A stretch of DNA of 64,000 nucleotides from Phlebiopsis flavidoalba (taxonomy: Eukaryota; Basidiomycota; Agaricomycetes; Polyporales; Phanerochaetaceae): contig JAOCPU010000045.1 of the NCBI GenBank assembly GCA_035772785.1, positions 62,001-126,000 on the forward strand, given 5' to 3'. Positions within the stretch are counted from its first letter, which is position 1; every line of letters begins with the position of its first letter. The notes below the pieces were generated by a model. That model ran no database searches, was not told the DNA's origin, and saw only the letters and a program-made list of their open reading frames with translations. Both the position numbers and the translations under genes were made by a program. Shown in pieces: positions 11,941 to 23,463 of the stretch.

Positions 11941-12357
11941 TGTCAGATAATAATCCGTCAAGCTGGGATAATTACAATGATTAAATCTTTACCAGGATTA
12001 AGAGGTCGACACAATTATTGCCGCGCCGCTAGCGCCTGTTATCGTGATTATTTATAGCGCTCACTACACGGTCCTCTATTAACATCGCCGTCATTAGGTT
12101 CATGCTCATTTTACATCACGCTCAGTAGTTGTGTGCCCAATTAACGTCGCATTAAAGCACAAGTACAAGCAGGTAGATGTGGAATTAGATACAGAATATA
12201 TAAAAAATAAACAGTATCTAAATGACCCAGGACGGCTATTCATCTGCGACGAGCAAACCCATCACGGCGTCCCACAGCGTTGTCGTGATGATGCTGAGCC
12301 TGAGGCGTGATGGCGGGTGCGTAGCCACTTAGAATGACGATGAGTATCATGTTTTAA
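11941..12357. other. AT-rich spacer
   Basis: About 420 nt rich in ATTA/TAAT words, with repeated short motifs (CATTAACGTCGC-like, GTTATCGTGATTATT). No coding or RNA signal recognised. It marks the breakpoint where copy B lost its 5' half. Confidence 0.4.
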
Positions 12358-15300
12358 TCAACAGTCAACGCAGCCTGTCACGTACCTAACTTCGGCCCAC
12401 AGCCTGTGCATCACGCGGTGATAGGTCATGGGTGCGGCATTTTGGAAACGGCTGAGGACGTCGATGATCACGTCGTACTCGTGATGTGCTGCAATAGCGG
12501 AGAAGTCGGACGGCCTCCCGCATTTTCCCGCTGTCCAATCACTGAGCGACATACGAACCTGAGGTATACACATTAGTATTCGAGATAAGGAAGGAATTGA
12601 AATGATAATTGAGCACTCACAATAGTGCATACAAGGGCACACAGTGCCGGCGGAAGTTCTTTCTCTTCAGGAAGGGTCTCGATCGAGGACTCGAAGGACG
12701 CCGCGGACCTACCGCCCACAGAGAGCTTGTTACGTTGGTTGGTAAAGAAAAACTTGCGGATGAGGTGTTCACGATAAAACCTTCGCCGGGAAAATCAGTG
12801 GGCGGCCCAACGGGGAGGTGCCATCGATGCGGTTCTATCTTTTCGTTAGCGAGTATAGACAACATATAAAAGTCCACTCACCACCCTTACATCTCCAGGA
12901 AAGATATATGCGCTCTGCTTGAGGAGCTTTCCCACATGTTCTTGACACTCCCCTTCGACGAGTCCATATTCGGCGACGACTGCAGCGTCAGCGAAGCTTT
13001 TCATATTACCTCGGGTAATTGCGTTGCGTTGCTCACACTATGGGGCACGACGTTAGATGGACAACGCTACCAATGAAAGTGGAGACATACCGCACGGATG
13101 AGCACCCCGATATAGTTGCGGTCTCTCCGCGGATCCGATCACCTGCATGCTGTTGGCCAATTTCACGAGCCGCGTCTTCCATAAGGAGACGCCAGTTACG
13201 CATGCGTTCGTCAGAAGCGGTCCAGAAACCTAGATAGAGATTAGAGTTAGCGACCGAATTTGTGGATGTAGAAGATGTTACCCCGTTTTAACATCATATC
13301 TGCCGCGGTCTCGTCGAAGAGTTTGTTGAGAAGCGCTTGGACAGCCAGCGACTGGTCTCGCTTTTTGATCTTGTTGCGTTGCCTACCGACGAGGACAAGT
13401 GTAGTATCAGGGTGCCATGCTCCATGTTCACCTGCTTGGGGTACAGCGTCAGCAAGCGGGTTGGCGGCATCAGCACCAACGGCTGGATTGATGACGGCAG
13501 CGGCAGCTTGACCAACAACGGCGGCGGCGGCAGCTTGATTGACGGCGATAGCACCATGGTTGTTTGCGGGAACAGGCTGGTTGACGGCGGCGACGGCTTT
13601 GACCAACGACGGCAGCGGCAGCAGCTTGATTGACGTCAATGGCAGCATGGTGGTTTGCTGGGACAGGCTGGTTGATGGCACCGGACAGGCAGCGAGGACT
13701 TGGTTGGCCCCAGCGACGGCGTGGTGATTGGCAACGGCTGGGTGGTTGGCAACGGCTGGGTGGTTGGCAACGGCTGGGTGGTTGGCAACGGGCTGGGTGG
13801 TTGGCGGTGCCGATGAGAGTGACGGCAGCAGGGACAGCGGACGGCCTGGCGCGTGGAGATTTGCGATGCCAACGGGCTGGTTGACGGTACAGCAAAAGCA
13901 ACAGGCGGCAGCAATAGGTACAACAACGGGGCCTGCATTGACAGGAGTTCCTGTCCCGCCTGTGACGGCGGCCGTGAATGCAGCTGCGGTACCCTGGCCA
14001 CCATTTTTGCGTGACCATGTACGTCGGGGGTGTTATGCAATTATTCCGCTGCCGCGTGCTGTCAAGCAGCCGTCAGCGCTATCAGGAGAATTCATAGCAC
14101 ACTTACCTCGCGCTGTAATGCAGCCCGTTCGGCTGCGGTAGCTGTGCCTGTGGCACACGCTACGCTTGCTCTTCTTCGTTTTTTTGGTGGGCTCGCTATG
14201 GTTGCCTCGTTTTGCGTTTTGGACGGCAAGCCGGGTGCCGTTGGACCATAGCAAGGATTGGGATCAAGTTTTTTAGCGGGATGCATACAGCCTAGCGTTA
14301 TGAAAAACAGAACGCACCACGGCCTTGGATGTCTTGTGTCACTTTTGGCGCAGCCTTCTGGCTCTTGGCATGAGACTGGCTACTCTTGACCTTCTTAGAT
14401 TGCTTCGGCGTATCAGCAACGTCCATAGAGCTGTAGAGTAAGCAGTGCTAAGTAAAGTAACACCTTACTTGGTGGCACATACCTCGTATCTTCATCATCA
14501 TCGAGCTCTAAATCGTCTTCTTCATCTTCGCTAGCTCACGTGACTCTTCAGTCCAGTCTTCCTCGGAGTCGGACTCCGATTCGATGTACTCGTCCCTCGG
14601 ATCCTGAGTCCTCGTAGATGTCGCCAACGTTAACTTGGGCATCACGGTTGTCTTTGATTGGTCCACCTTCATCTCTTCTTCGGATTCAGCGACGTCGTTG
14701 TCAGACTCAAGCAGACTCGCTGAGCTCTGACTCTGACACACACTGTCTCCTGAGCTTGCTGTAAGGTGTCTTAGAGTCGCTGCAACAAAGGGCAGAGACT
14801 CCAAGAAATAGTTGATGCTACTCACAAGCGCTGACTGAAGCAACTCTCGGTTGTGGTGGTCGCTACTATCTCACACTGTGATGTTAGATACTGGATTTGT
14901 GTTCGTCACGCGTCGATGTCTTCGCCTTTCGTGGGGGCCGGGGCGTAACAATTTTCTTTGTCCGCCAGAGGTTTGATTATCGGCCTCAACAGCGTCGTCG
15001 TCAAAGAAGGCTGGGTCGATTACCATACGAGAAGAGGCAGCTGTATATAGTAGGTGATTTGGGTGACGCCTGTTTGGCACGGTGGGGAAGTGACTTACAT
15101 GGCCTTTGTTTGGTCACTGCGGCCAACAGCGGCGACACACTCTTGCCTTCTAAATTGGACCTTAGTAAAACACCCATTCGCACTGTGAAGTAGGAGATTT
15201 ATGACACACTTTTTTCACCAACCGTCTTGTCGGTCTGCTTGCCCTTTGCAGCTTTTTTAGTCGAAGCATCGCTTGTAGCAGCTACCGAGGCTTGAGCGCC

Positions 15301-15525
15301 CTCTTCTGAGGTGATATCGGCACTTGCCTTGTTGGACGTTTTCTTGTCCCAAGCTGTAGAAGTGAGATACGGTTAGTGATCCTTCTCAGAAGCGTTGAAC
15401 AAGGAGCAAAGCAAAACTCACTGGGGTTCTGTAGTAGTTTCTTCTTAGCCAGTCGGCTCTGACGCGGGAGGCGGGTCAGTGGCAAGGTCCCCAGGGGATG
15501 GGTCTTGTGATTTTTTACGCGGCAT
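12358..15525 (-). CDS. DUF6532 protein with repetitive disordered N-terminus
   Basis: DUF6532 is a basidiomycete-specific domain of unknown function, often at the end of nuclear-looking disordered proteins. ATG at 15525 opens MPRKKSQDPSPGDLATDPPP. Lys/Ala/Ser-rich exons (about 15200-15360), acidic Ser/Asp/Glu exons (14.5-14.85 kb) and a basic PPKKTKKSKRS block (about 14190) follow. An Ala/Val/Asn/Pro region at 13.4-14.0 kb contains hexapeptide repeats HPAVAN. The conserved part starts at KKRDQSLAVQALLNKLFDE (about 13330), continues as MRNWRLLMEDAAREIGQQHA (about 13180), FADAAVVAEYGLVEGECQEH, FIVEHLIRKFFFTNQRNK and LPPALCALVCTIV, and ends with MSLSDWTAGKCGRPSDFSAI and RVMHRLWAEV before the stop at 12358. 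Introns with GTATGT, GTAAGG and GTGAGT donors separate them. One or two frame changes occur. The family call rests on the C-terminal third. Confidence 0.65.
13727..13805. repeat. 18-bp coding tandem repeat (HPAVAN units)
   Basis: Four to five copies of GGTTGGCAACGGCTGGGT in a row, the last with one extra G and the first slightly diverged. Read on the minus strand in the frame of the DUF6532 gene each unit encodes the hexapeptide HPAVAN. The unit length is a multiple of three, so copy number can vary without breaking the frame. Confidence 0.85.
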
Positions 15526-15738
15526 GCCCGAAGAATAGTCTCAGTGGTGCTGAATAGAGGTAAGGGGGAAAACGGAGAACTGCAAACTCTGGCAGGACGA
15601 AAGAGCGTGGGAGTGATCTCGCTGAGGTAAGTCACTTGCCTCAGCCACCATCGGGGCTGGGACCCTCACTGCGCACATTTATCCCTACACTTACTCGTCT
15701 CAACACAGGTTTTACCCAGTGTCTGTGGCTATGGTTTT

Positions 15739-18700
15739 TTGTGCTGGATGTCTTCGGACATTCTCAACCAAGTGGATATCCAATCCACGTCGCTAGAAAG
15801 TCGAAAAACCGCAAAGGGCTTGCAACGGCGAGTTAGAGGACGCGCAAACTGCACCAGAATTAACTCACGGCAACACCGGGACCTCCTCCGGCAATTCCAA
15901 CCAACCCACCAACGATGTTGATGTAGAAATGCGCGATGTGGCAAGTCTGCTAGGTGCATTCAACGATAGAGTTGCTGTTGAGGGCCGGTCTACCGGCCGA
16001 GGACGCTGGAGTCGTGGGTTTGATGGCGACTTCTATGCGCCGCCCACTGGCTATGCACCTGAAGACCTACCGGGCTGGGCGGATCAGGATGATTGGGAAG
16101 GGTTTGAAAGAAGACAAAGAAGAGCACTCGCCTGCAGACACTGGGTCTGTGCCGGAAAACCATTCGGACGCTGGCACCACAGACGACGAGGCTGATACGG
16201 TGCAAAATCAACCGCACGGCAGCTTCATCGATGAGCACTGGGCAGAACACACGCATCAACCCCCCGGCTTCAACGTCAGCGGCCTTCATGGCGATACCTG
16301 GAAACGTCTGATCTGGCAACTCCGGCTACGGCACACCGCTCCAGATTCAGAGTCAGCGAGCAGCCAGCAGCATATACGAATGCAAACCGCCCTACGACGC
16401 ACCGTTGCTATCGACTACTACCCAACTACGTCTGGGGGCAGGCCAACCTATTCAGGCCCTAAACAACGGTATGAGTCAATGCCGTGTGCACAGTCCCGAA
16501 TATTGATGTCCCTATGATCAGATAACAACGAAAGCAGTGTGCCCGGCGTATACTCACAACACGCAGCACATCTAGGCAACACTTCTCAAAACCCGTACAA
16601 GCCGTTTGCAGATAAGATGGAGTGGGACGTAGCGCGGTGGGCAAAGCTCCGCGGTCCGGGCTCTAACGCCAGCTCAGATTTACTCGGAATTGATGGTGTA
16701 AGTCTGAGTTGCCTCTGGATTCCCCTCAGCGTTATCGCGCATATCACGACTGACCTTTGATGGCATGGCTAGCTTCAAGACAGACTGGGACTCTCCTTCA
16801 AGGACTCACATGCAATCGATAAAATTGTCGACTCCCTTCCAGCTCCTCGACCACGTTTTCAACGTGACGAGATAAAGGTCGATGGAGAGGTCTTTGACGT
16901 CTATTTCCGCGACGTCATTGAGTGTATCAGGGCGCTTTATACTGAGCCAGAATTTGCTCAGCATCTGGTATTTCTGCCTGAGCGACACTACGCCGACTCT
17001 AATCGGACCATGCGATTGTTTCATGAGATGAACAGCGGGAAATGGTGGTGGGCGGCTCAGGTATGATTATATTTGGCATGCGAAAAACGCATAGTTTCAC
17101 TCATATCAATGGATATATACTAGAGAGCGGTCGAGGCAAATACTCCAGGCGCGACAATCATACCAATCATCATCTCGTCAGACAAAACGCAGCTCACGCT
17201 TTTCCGCAACAAAGCGGCTTATCCTGTCTACCTCACGATTGGTAATCTCCCGAAGGACATTCGCAGCAAACCATCCCGTGGGGCTCATGTCTTACTCGGT
17301 TATCTCCCAACCACTAAACTTGGGCACATCTCTAACAAAGCCGCTCGTCGACGTGCTCTGGCAAACTTGTTTCCATTCCTGTATGCGGCGCATCCTTGCC
17401 CCCTCTGGAAGAGATTGGACGTACTGGCCAAAATATGACGAGCGCAGATGGGGCGACGAGACGCGTTCACCCAATATTTGCCGCATACGTCAGCGACTAT
17501 CCCGAACAAGTTCTCGTTACCTGCACAAAGTCAGGAGACTGCCCTATTTGCTTACAGGATGAGCGGGAACGGCTAGGCGATTTCAACGTTTCCTGCCCGT
17601 TGCGAGATCTGTCAGAGGTCCTGCATGTTGTTGGGAAGGTAGGCACACTACCTCGTGCAGAATATGCTGCCGCCTGCAAGGAGGTGCACATCAAGACGAC
17701 GTACCGCCGCCCATTTTGGGAGAACCTCCCTTACTCGAACATTTTCCTATCCATTACGCCCGACATTCTCCACCAACTCCTCCAGGGAATTGTTAAACAT
17801 CTCGTTGCGTGGATTAAAGAAGCTTTCGATCCGGAAGAAAGAAATCGATGCACGTTGCGCACGTTTCCCACCGAATCACAATGTTCGGCTCTTCCTGAAA
17901 GGGATCACAGGGCCTCTCACGTCTCACCGGTCGCGAGCACGCTGACATTTGCCGGATTCTTCTGGGAATTGTTATCGGCATGCCGCTGCCCAACAACGCA
18001 TCCCCTGTTCGCCTCGTTCGCGCTGTGCGTGCTATACTGGACTTCGTGTACCTTGCTCAGTATCCAGTTCACAAGCAACGACACCTTGGACGCACTAGAC
18101 GATGCACTTGCTCGTTTTCATGCCAACAAGGCTATCTTCGAGGAGTTGGGAATCCGTTCCGATTTCAACTTCCCCAAACTCCATTTCATGCGACACTACC
18201 GTCTTCTCATTGAGCTCCTAGGTACCGCTGACAACTATAACACCGAGTACACTGAGCGTCTACATATCGACATGGCAAAGGACGCCTACCGTGCCACCAA
18301 TCGAAAGGATGAATGGGATCAAATGACGCTTTGGCTTGAACGGCGCGAGAAGATAGTTCGCCATGAACGTTACAATCAATTGGCGACTGGCCGTGGCTAA
18401 TGGAGCACCTGTATCGTCAACATCTTCGAACCTTTATATCAACATCATGAAAGCCACGTTCTCATGACTCGTGAGCCTTCAGCCAAGGCAGTGTCCTTTT
18501 TCTCTCTTTCTACCAACTACCATGCCTATCACTTTGAAGCAGCAGTTACGCGCTGGATAGCCAAGTTCAACAACCCACTGCGTCACCAGGACATATCAAG
18601 GCAATCGCAGAGAACCTCTCGCTCGGCTTTTCTCACGTACCTGTCTATCACAGGCAAAATTCTGGGAAAGCGATTTTCCACGGTACCAGGGACATGCATC

Positions 18701-19254
18701 TGACGAATACGATGTGGTTCACGTCAAGCCGTCTAGGTTGGACAAGCGCAACAGAGTCATACCAGGTCGGTTCGACACCGCGCTTGTCAACTTAGGCAAC
18801 AGTAGCGCAGTTGGAGTCGATGGTACGTTCACTCTCAGATGAGTTATTGGAGAGACTCATTTTTATATACAGGCTACCGTGTTGCACGCGTTTCGAACAA
18901 TCTTCTCGTTCCCCAAACGATGTCTACCAAACCTTTTCCCCCATGGCCCACCACCAACACACCTTGCCTATGTAGAATGGTTCACTCCTTTTCGAGCGGT
19001 GCCCGCAAACAGTGCACATGGGCTGTTCCAGATTTCTCGGGCAACCTCAGGAGGGACTGTCTATGAACACGACGGAGTTATGGCGCTCCGTGGCCATTGT
19101 CCCATTGACAGATATTCGTCGGAGTATCCAACTGTAACCCTGCCTTCGGCACAACAGTACCACGCGAGTGGACTAGTAGTACGTTCTTGATTGCTGCCCT
19201 AAGTTTTACGTCAGTTGTTTCACTGACCGACACGCATACGGATCTGTAGTATAA
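15739..19254 (+). mobile_element. Plavaka-type DNA transposon, transposase region
   Basis: Plavaka elements are CACTA-related transposons widespread in Agaricomycetes. A disordered acidic part at 15.8-16.3 kb is followed by KMEWDVARWAKLRGPGS (about 16620), an intron, LFHEMNSGKWWWAAQ (about 17020), a second intron, IIPIIISSDKTQLTLF and YPVYLTIGNLPKDIR (about 17150-17260). Then come the conserved RRVHPIFAAYVSDYPEQ, CPICLQDE zinc-like knuckle, RRPFWENLPYSNIF, ITPDILHQLLQGIVKHLV (17.75 kb), GIRSDFNFPKLHFMRHY and TERLHIDMAKDAYRATN (about 18260). The C-terminal part [20 protein letters not shown] (about 18960) ends with FYVSCFTDRHAYGSVV and TAA at 19252. Frame changes lie at about 17.4, 17.85 and 18.0 kb. 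Gene order is complete from N to C, so it is a near full-length copy; terminal inverted repeats were not found by eye, so element ends are unknown. Confidence 0.8.
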
Positions 19255-21014
19255 ACATCAATCTCAATCCTACTTTATCAGAGCGAGGGGGCGTTGGTGG
19301 CAACCAAAACCACCTCAGGACTGGGTGCGCAGCATCAAACTTGTTAGCTATAGGATACATTGCAGGCATGAGGAGAAAAAAGAACGAGGTACAAGCTACG
19401 GACTCTGAAGGTCGTGCCGTCTCCATCGTGACTTTGCTCCTATCCCCACCCACGACTGCCATGGCATGTTGTTGACTTCGACGAGTTTTGTAACCCTCCT
19501 TTCCTGCATGCGCACGGCCTACACGTCAACTGTGCGATGCTAGTTAGCTCGTATGCAAGGCGTCAGCGCGTTGGGTAACGTACCTTTGAAATGGTGAGTG
19601 TTTCGGCCCCTCTGATTGATTCTCCCTTACAGCGTGGTCTTGCAATCGGGGCTTGACTGTCCGGCGTCGCCATTCTTGGCCACACGCGACGCGCCGCTCG
19701 GGTGTCCCCCAGACCTCGACGTGTGGAGAGGCCCTTCACGTGCTTGGTGCGTTCTTCGCATTGCACAACCTCGTCTCGAGCGAGCACGAAGGGCTCCCCG
19801 AGTAAGACAATCTAACGCACGAGAAGGTCAGCTCCAGCGTGAGCACGAATAACGAGAAGTCGCTTACCTGACGGCCCGCTGCCAATGACAGCGCGCAATT
19901 CGTCATTGATGCACGTAGGTCGTGCGTTTTTTCGCTCTGCTGCTGTGGCATTCTCGTTGTCAGTTGACGATCCTTTCAGCCCATCTCTGCGTTCCAACGG
20001 CGCAACCAATTAGTCAACGGCATTTTTTACGGTGCGTAAAATACGCTCATGGAGTGCCTGCGGTGCGTCCTATTAACCTCGTTCAGCCCGGCCTCGTGGC
20101 CTCTAGACTGGTCTTGCAGCCAGGGGTCTTGCACACCAGCGGCGTTTACAGCACACGCGCAACGTGTGAGCCACGTCGCTCGTCGCGCCCCGTAGGTTGT
20201 GTTGCGCCGCGTAGAAGATGCCGGCGGGCTGTTCAGGTAAGCAGACTCAGTAATGGCGCACACGCCCGAGCAAAGCAGACCAAACGGCTTACCTGCGAGC
20301 GCGTGCTAAGTCGCCAGCTGCGCTTGTAACCACCTCAGTGCGCTGTCCCAGCCGTTCGTGTTCTTCGCGATGCACTTCGCGGCGGTGTATGCCGGCGGGC
20401 TGCGAAGACCCCGCGGGGCCGTACCGTGTGCATTTTGGGCATTGGGTGAGTTGGCGGGCTGGTCGACTGCACAGCAGTCAGCTCGAGCCCAGCCACACGG
20501 TGCGAAGGTGATATGACTGACCTGAGCACGTCGGCCGCGCAGCTCTGGCCTGAGCCGGCTGGTGTTTCGTGCACTGCACGCGCGACGCGTCTTGCAAGTC
20601 GCACTTGCGCGTGCAAGTCTGAGTCGGTGCGTTCTTGCTGATCGGTTGGTTGGTACCCGTGTGTGCAACGAGCACACACACTGGTGAGTAAGCGCCCGTC
20701 GAAGACGTGCTGCTTGTCTGAATGTGCGCGGGTGTCGAGGTGCGCGTCGGCCGTAGGTGAGTAGGGACTTGGATGTCGGGTACTCAAAACGCGACGAGGC
20801 CCGATTTTTTTTTGTCGTCGTAGCTGGCCGTTCTGCGCGATAGGGGCCGGCTTTCGTCTTCGAGGAGTTGCTCGCCGTCTGTCGGCCTCTAGGTCATTGC
20901 GTACGTCCGCGCGCCGCAGTACGCTCGACACCGTACAGCGGGGTCTTGCAAGCCCATTGCGCATACTCCGCGCACGCTGCGTCGGTGTGGTTTGAGGCTT
21001 GGGCAAAGGTCCCT

Positions 21015-21100
21015 TGACGACGACGGTAGCCTCGTCAGCATGCTACGACGGCGCAGAGTTTGCTCTGCTTGTCCCGTGGTCGCTACCTAGAAGTCGTCGT
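21015..21100 (+). repeat. Direct repeat in GC island, copy 1
   Basis: Roughly 80 nt starting TGACGACGACGG, with the core GACGGCGCAGAGTTTGCTCT, recurs at 21351-21430, 336 nt downstream, with a few substitutions and small gaps. This points to a duplicated unit of about 340 bp inside the island. Confidence 0.75.
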
Positions 21101-21350
21101 TGTTGTCGTCGGGCATTGTCGATAATTCGCCGGTTGCGTCTGAGCTTCAGGTCGGCGCCATGAAACGAGCCGTGGTCTTCGTGGTTGGCGTCCTGTGAGA
21201 CCGAGGTTTGTCGTCGTCTTCAGGGTGCCCGTCGTCGTCCGTCGGCCTTTGCTCTTCACGCGTGGCGTGCGTGACGCCGGGTGAGCGGATGCGAGCGTTG
21301 TCTTCGCCCTGCCGTACTCTGCGGCGCCGGTGTGTTTCGGGGTGCAGGCC

Positions 21351-21430
21351 TGACGACGACGGCAGCTGTAAGCACGCTATGACGGCGCAGAGTTTGCTCT
21401 GCTCGCCGTGGTCGCTGCCGTCGTCGTCTT
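21351..21430 (+). repeat. Direct repeat in GC island, copy 2
   Basis: Second copy of the unit at 21015-21100, sharing the GACGGCGCAGAGTTTGCTCT core and the following CGTGGTCGCT. It lies in an extended CGT-rich stretch. Confidence 0.75.
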
Positions 21431-21757
21431 CATCATCCTTGCTGGGCGCGAAACGCATGCGCGCGGTGTGAAATCCTCGCTGCCACACTGTGCGATGTCG
21501 GTGGGATGTGAAGATGGTGGTGGTGGGATGAGACCGTGCAAAGACGCCGCGCCTGGCGGGACATCGTCGGAGCGCCGACCAGCGGAACGGTGGAGGCCGA
21601 CTGAGGCTGCTCTTGTGTGGCTGCGTGCGGGTCGGTTTGAATTCAGTTTGACGCAGAGGATGATGAGAGGGGTAGAGAGAGTGAAAGGCGAGAAAGAAAA
21701 GCACCCAGCCTGCAAAGGTCTGAGTGTCACGGGGGTGTTGGTGGAGAAGTAGGTTTC

Positions 21758-21875
21758 CTGACTACTGCAGTAGTCAGTTAAGCCACTGTGGTTACCCACA
21801 GTGTATCTGCAAGGCCGCCGCTCTGTCCTCTGGAGGACAGGGCATCACCGTGGTCCATTGGACATGACGGCGGCC
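21758..21875. repeat. Cluster of consecutive palindromes with a branched-stem potential
   Basis: Four inverted repeats in 118 nt. First, a perfect 20-nt palindrome CTGACTACTGCAGTAGTCAG (21758-21777). Second, CACTGTGG-TTAC-CCACAGTG (21784-21803). Third, CTGTCCTC-TG-GAGGACAG (21823-21840). Fourth, GTCCA-T-TGGAC (21853-21863). The third and fourth are enclosed by GGCCGCCG (21813-21820) and its exact complement CGGCGGCC (21868-21875), so this part can fold as a closing stem with two hairpin arms. It sits at the right edge of the GC-rich island. No coding sequence overlaps it. Confidence 0.8.
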
Positions 21876-22248
21876 AGGAAAAGAGGTTGGGCGCGCGTGC
21901 CAGCTCACCGCGTCCAAAGCGCTGAGTCATTTCTGATGACAAAAGCGCCCAAGCTGAACGCGTATGTTTGTTATATCTGCTGCCCCACAGGTTATTTTGC
22001 CTTCATAAAAATCGATTTATACTAGATAGATACACCAGAAGTTGTTCTGGACCTTAGCGTGACATCCCCCGCCTGATATTCAATGCTCAACCTCTGGCCA
22101 TCGAAACTGGGCGCTAACAGTGAGTGTAAATCGTGTTAATGCACGTTGTGCGCTACATTGAAACTTTCTTCCACTCTGACCATGACGGCGACCTTTCGTC
22201 CTCTGTGCTGCTCTCTTGCCACTCCAAAGTGCCCCAACATCCATCACA
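21876..22248. other. Intergenic, upstream of the 22.2 kb gene
   Basis: About 370 nt of ordinary composition following the GC-rich island. No gene recognised; it presumably holds the promoter of the gene starting at 22249. Confidence 0.4.
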
Positions 22249-23463
22249 ATGTCCAGCTGTGATGAATACGAACCGTCACAGGCACTGGGCGAACCGACGA
22301 AAGCTCCGAATTGGGTGCAAATGCACAACTCAGACCGGCCTGTACGCACAAGTCAGCGGATTGCGTCGCGAAAAATGGCACAAGTAAGCACATTGCAACT
22401 CAACCTCACTTCTCTCATCGTGTCATAGATACTTCGAGGCCGGGGGCGCGCTGGACTCACAGACCACGGCATCGCAATACGTCGAGGAGTTGCAAGTCTC
22501 AGAGCCTGAGTCGGAGGCCATGGTATTGTTACCTCCAGTGGATGTTTGACTTTAATGTCTTGCTGACTACACTATTGTGCAGCTCTGCGATGATGAGAAA
22601 CAGGGGCCATGCCCTGAGTTAGAGGGCAAAGCCCCAGCGGCAGACCCATGGGACGACGCCGTCACGGTGACCACAGGGACGCCACCTGTTAGTCCCCAAG
22701 CAGTCCAAAAACGCTTCACGACAACCGAACATAACCATCTCCGAGGAAGAAGCCCGCAGACGTTTATTCAAGAGGCTCAGAACTGGAGGCTCCTCCAAGG
22801 AGCTAGCGTCTGTAACGTCAAAGCGGCGCCGCCGTGCCTGCTCAGCTTGATGTGGTAGCCGCAGCAAATTTAGGTGCGTGGTATAGTACTCATGGATAGC
22901 GGGCTCTACTAATGTCGTGCTACTACCAGGTCCCAATCACATTGTTACGGAGCAGGCAGCAGAGCCGTGCAAGAAATTCAAGCCAGCCGTCGAGGGCCCA
23001 GAGCGTGACGTGACCGCCAAAGTATCCTCGGTGCAAGTGCTGTGCTGTCGATGCGCAGCAGAAGTCAGGGACGAGCCGCTTGTCTATGACGACTTTCACA
23101 GATCGTCTGACTTGAAAGAGCTCGTCGCTGCTCTGAGGACCACCGCTCAGCTTGGCGGAAGTGGAACAGCGAAAGTGAGCTGCATACTGTATGTCTCTGA
23201 CATGTTACTCACGATGACAAGTGCTTAGGGCTTGGAACGAGAAGGCCGATTACTCTATCCCTCCGGGTGGTGATCCGGAGAGGAAAATGAGGTGCCGAGA
23301 CAGGCCAACGCGAGAGTACCCGGCACATTGCGCATGTATAACAAAGTGAAGCGGGGATCACGCAGAGAAAAATCTAACGCACGACGAGCTTATTGAGCTC
23401 TCAGCTCATGAACATCGAAAAGCCGTGCTGGAAGGGCGTTGGCCGCTGCCGATTCCCGAATAA
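22249..23463 (+). CDS. Unrecognised spliced protein, acidic/basic disordered with Cys motifs
   Basis: Not recognised. ATG at 22249 opens MSSCDEYEPSQALGEPTKAP; exon 1 ends at 22383 before GTAAGC. After TCATAG a second exon reads YFEAGGALDSQTTASQYVEE (needing a 1-nt shift). The third (from about 22580) starts LCDDEKQGPCPELEGKAP and moves into ISEEEARRRLFKRLRTGG and a basic KRRRRA block. The fourth (from about 22930) has FKPAVEGPERDV, VLCCRCAAEVRDEPLVYDDF and LKELVAALRTTAQLGG. The last exons read WNEKADYSIPPGGDPERKM, REYPAHCACI, then LTHDELIELSAHEHRKAVLE and GRWPLPIPE with TAA at 23461. Cysteine pairs (CCRC, CAC) could bind metal, but no known finger is matched. Consistent donors and acceptors and a smooth run of protein-like sequence support a real gene. 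Confidence 0.45.

Larger units (their letters stand above)
19500..21757. other. GC-rich island, no supported gene
   Basis: A sharp rise in GC and CpG content (many CGTCGTCG, GCGCGC, GCCGGCGGGCTG words) compared with the surrounding DNA. Long open frames occur on both strands (for example minus 20335-21006 and 21147-21704), but their products are Arg/Pro/Thr/His-rich with no family features, as expected for open frames in GC-rich DNA. It contains internal repeats, including the pair below and GCCGGCGGGCTG near 20220 and 20390. It directly follows the Plavaka transposase and ends at the palindrome cluster 21758-21875. Confidence 0.55.

Noticed and set aside
20335..21006. 223-codon minus-strand open frame in the GC-rich island
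   Set aside because: Arg/Pro/Thr/His-rich product without domains, several equally long frames on both strands, and high GC makes stop codons rare; treated as chance.
21147..21704. 185-codon minus-strand open frame with Asp/His/Arg runs
   Set aside because: Encoded by CGT/CAT repeats and overlaps equally open plus-strand frames; no conserved sequence.
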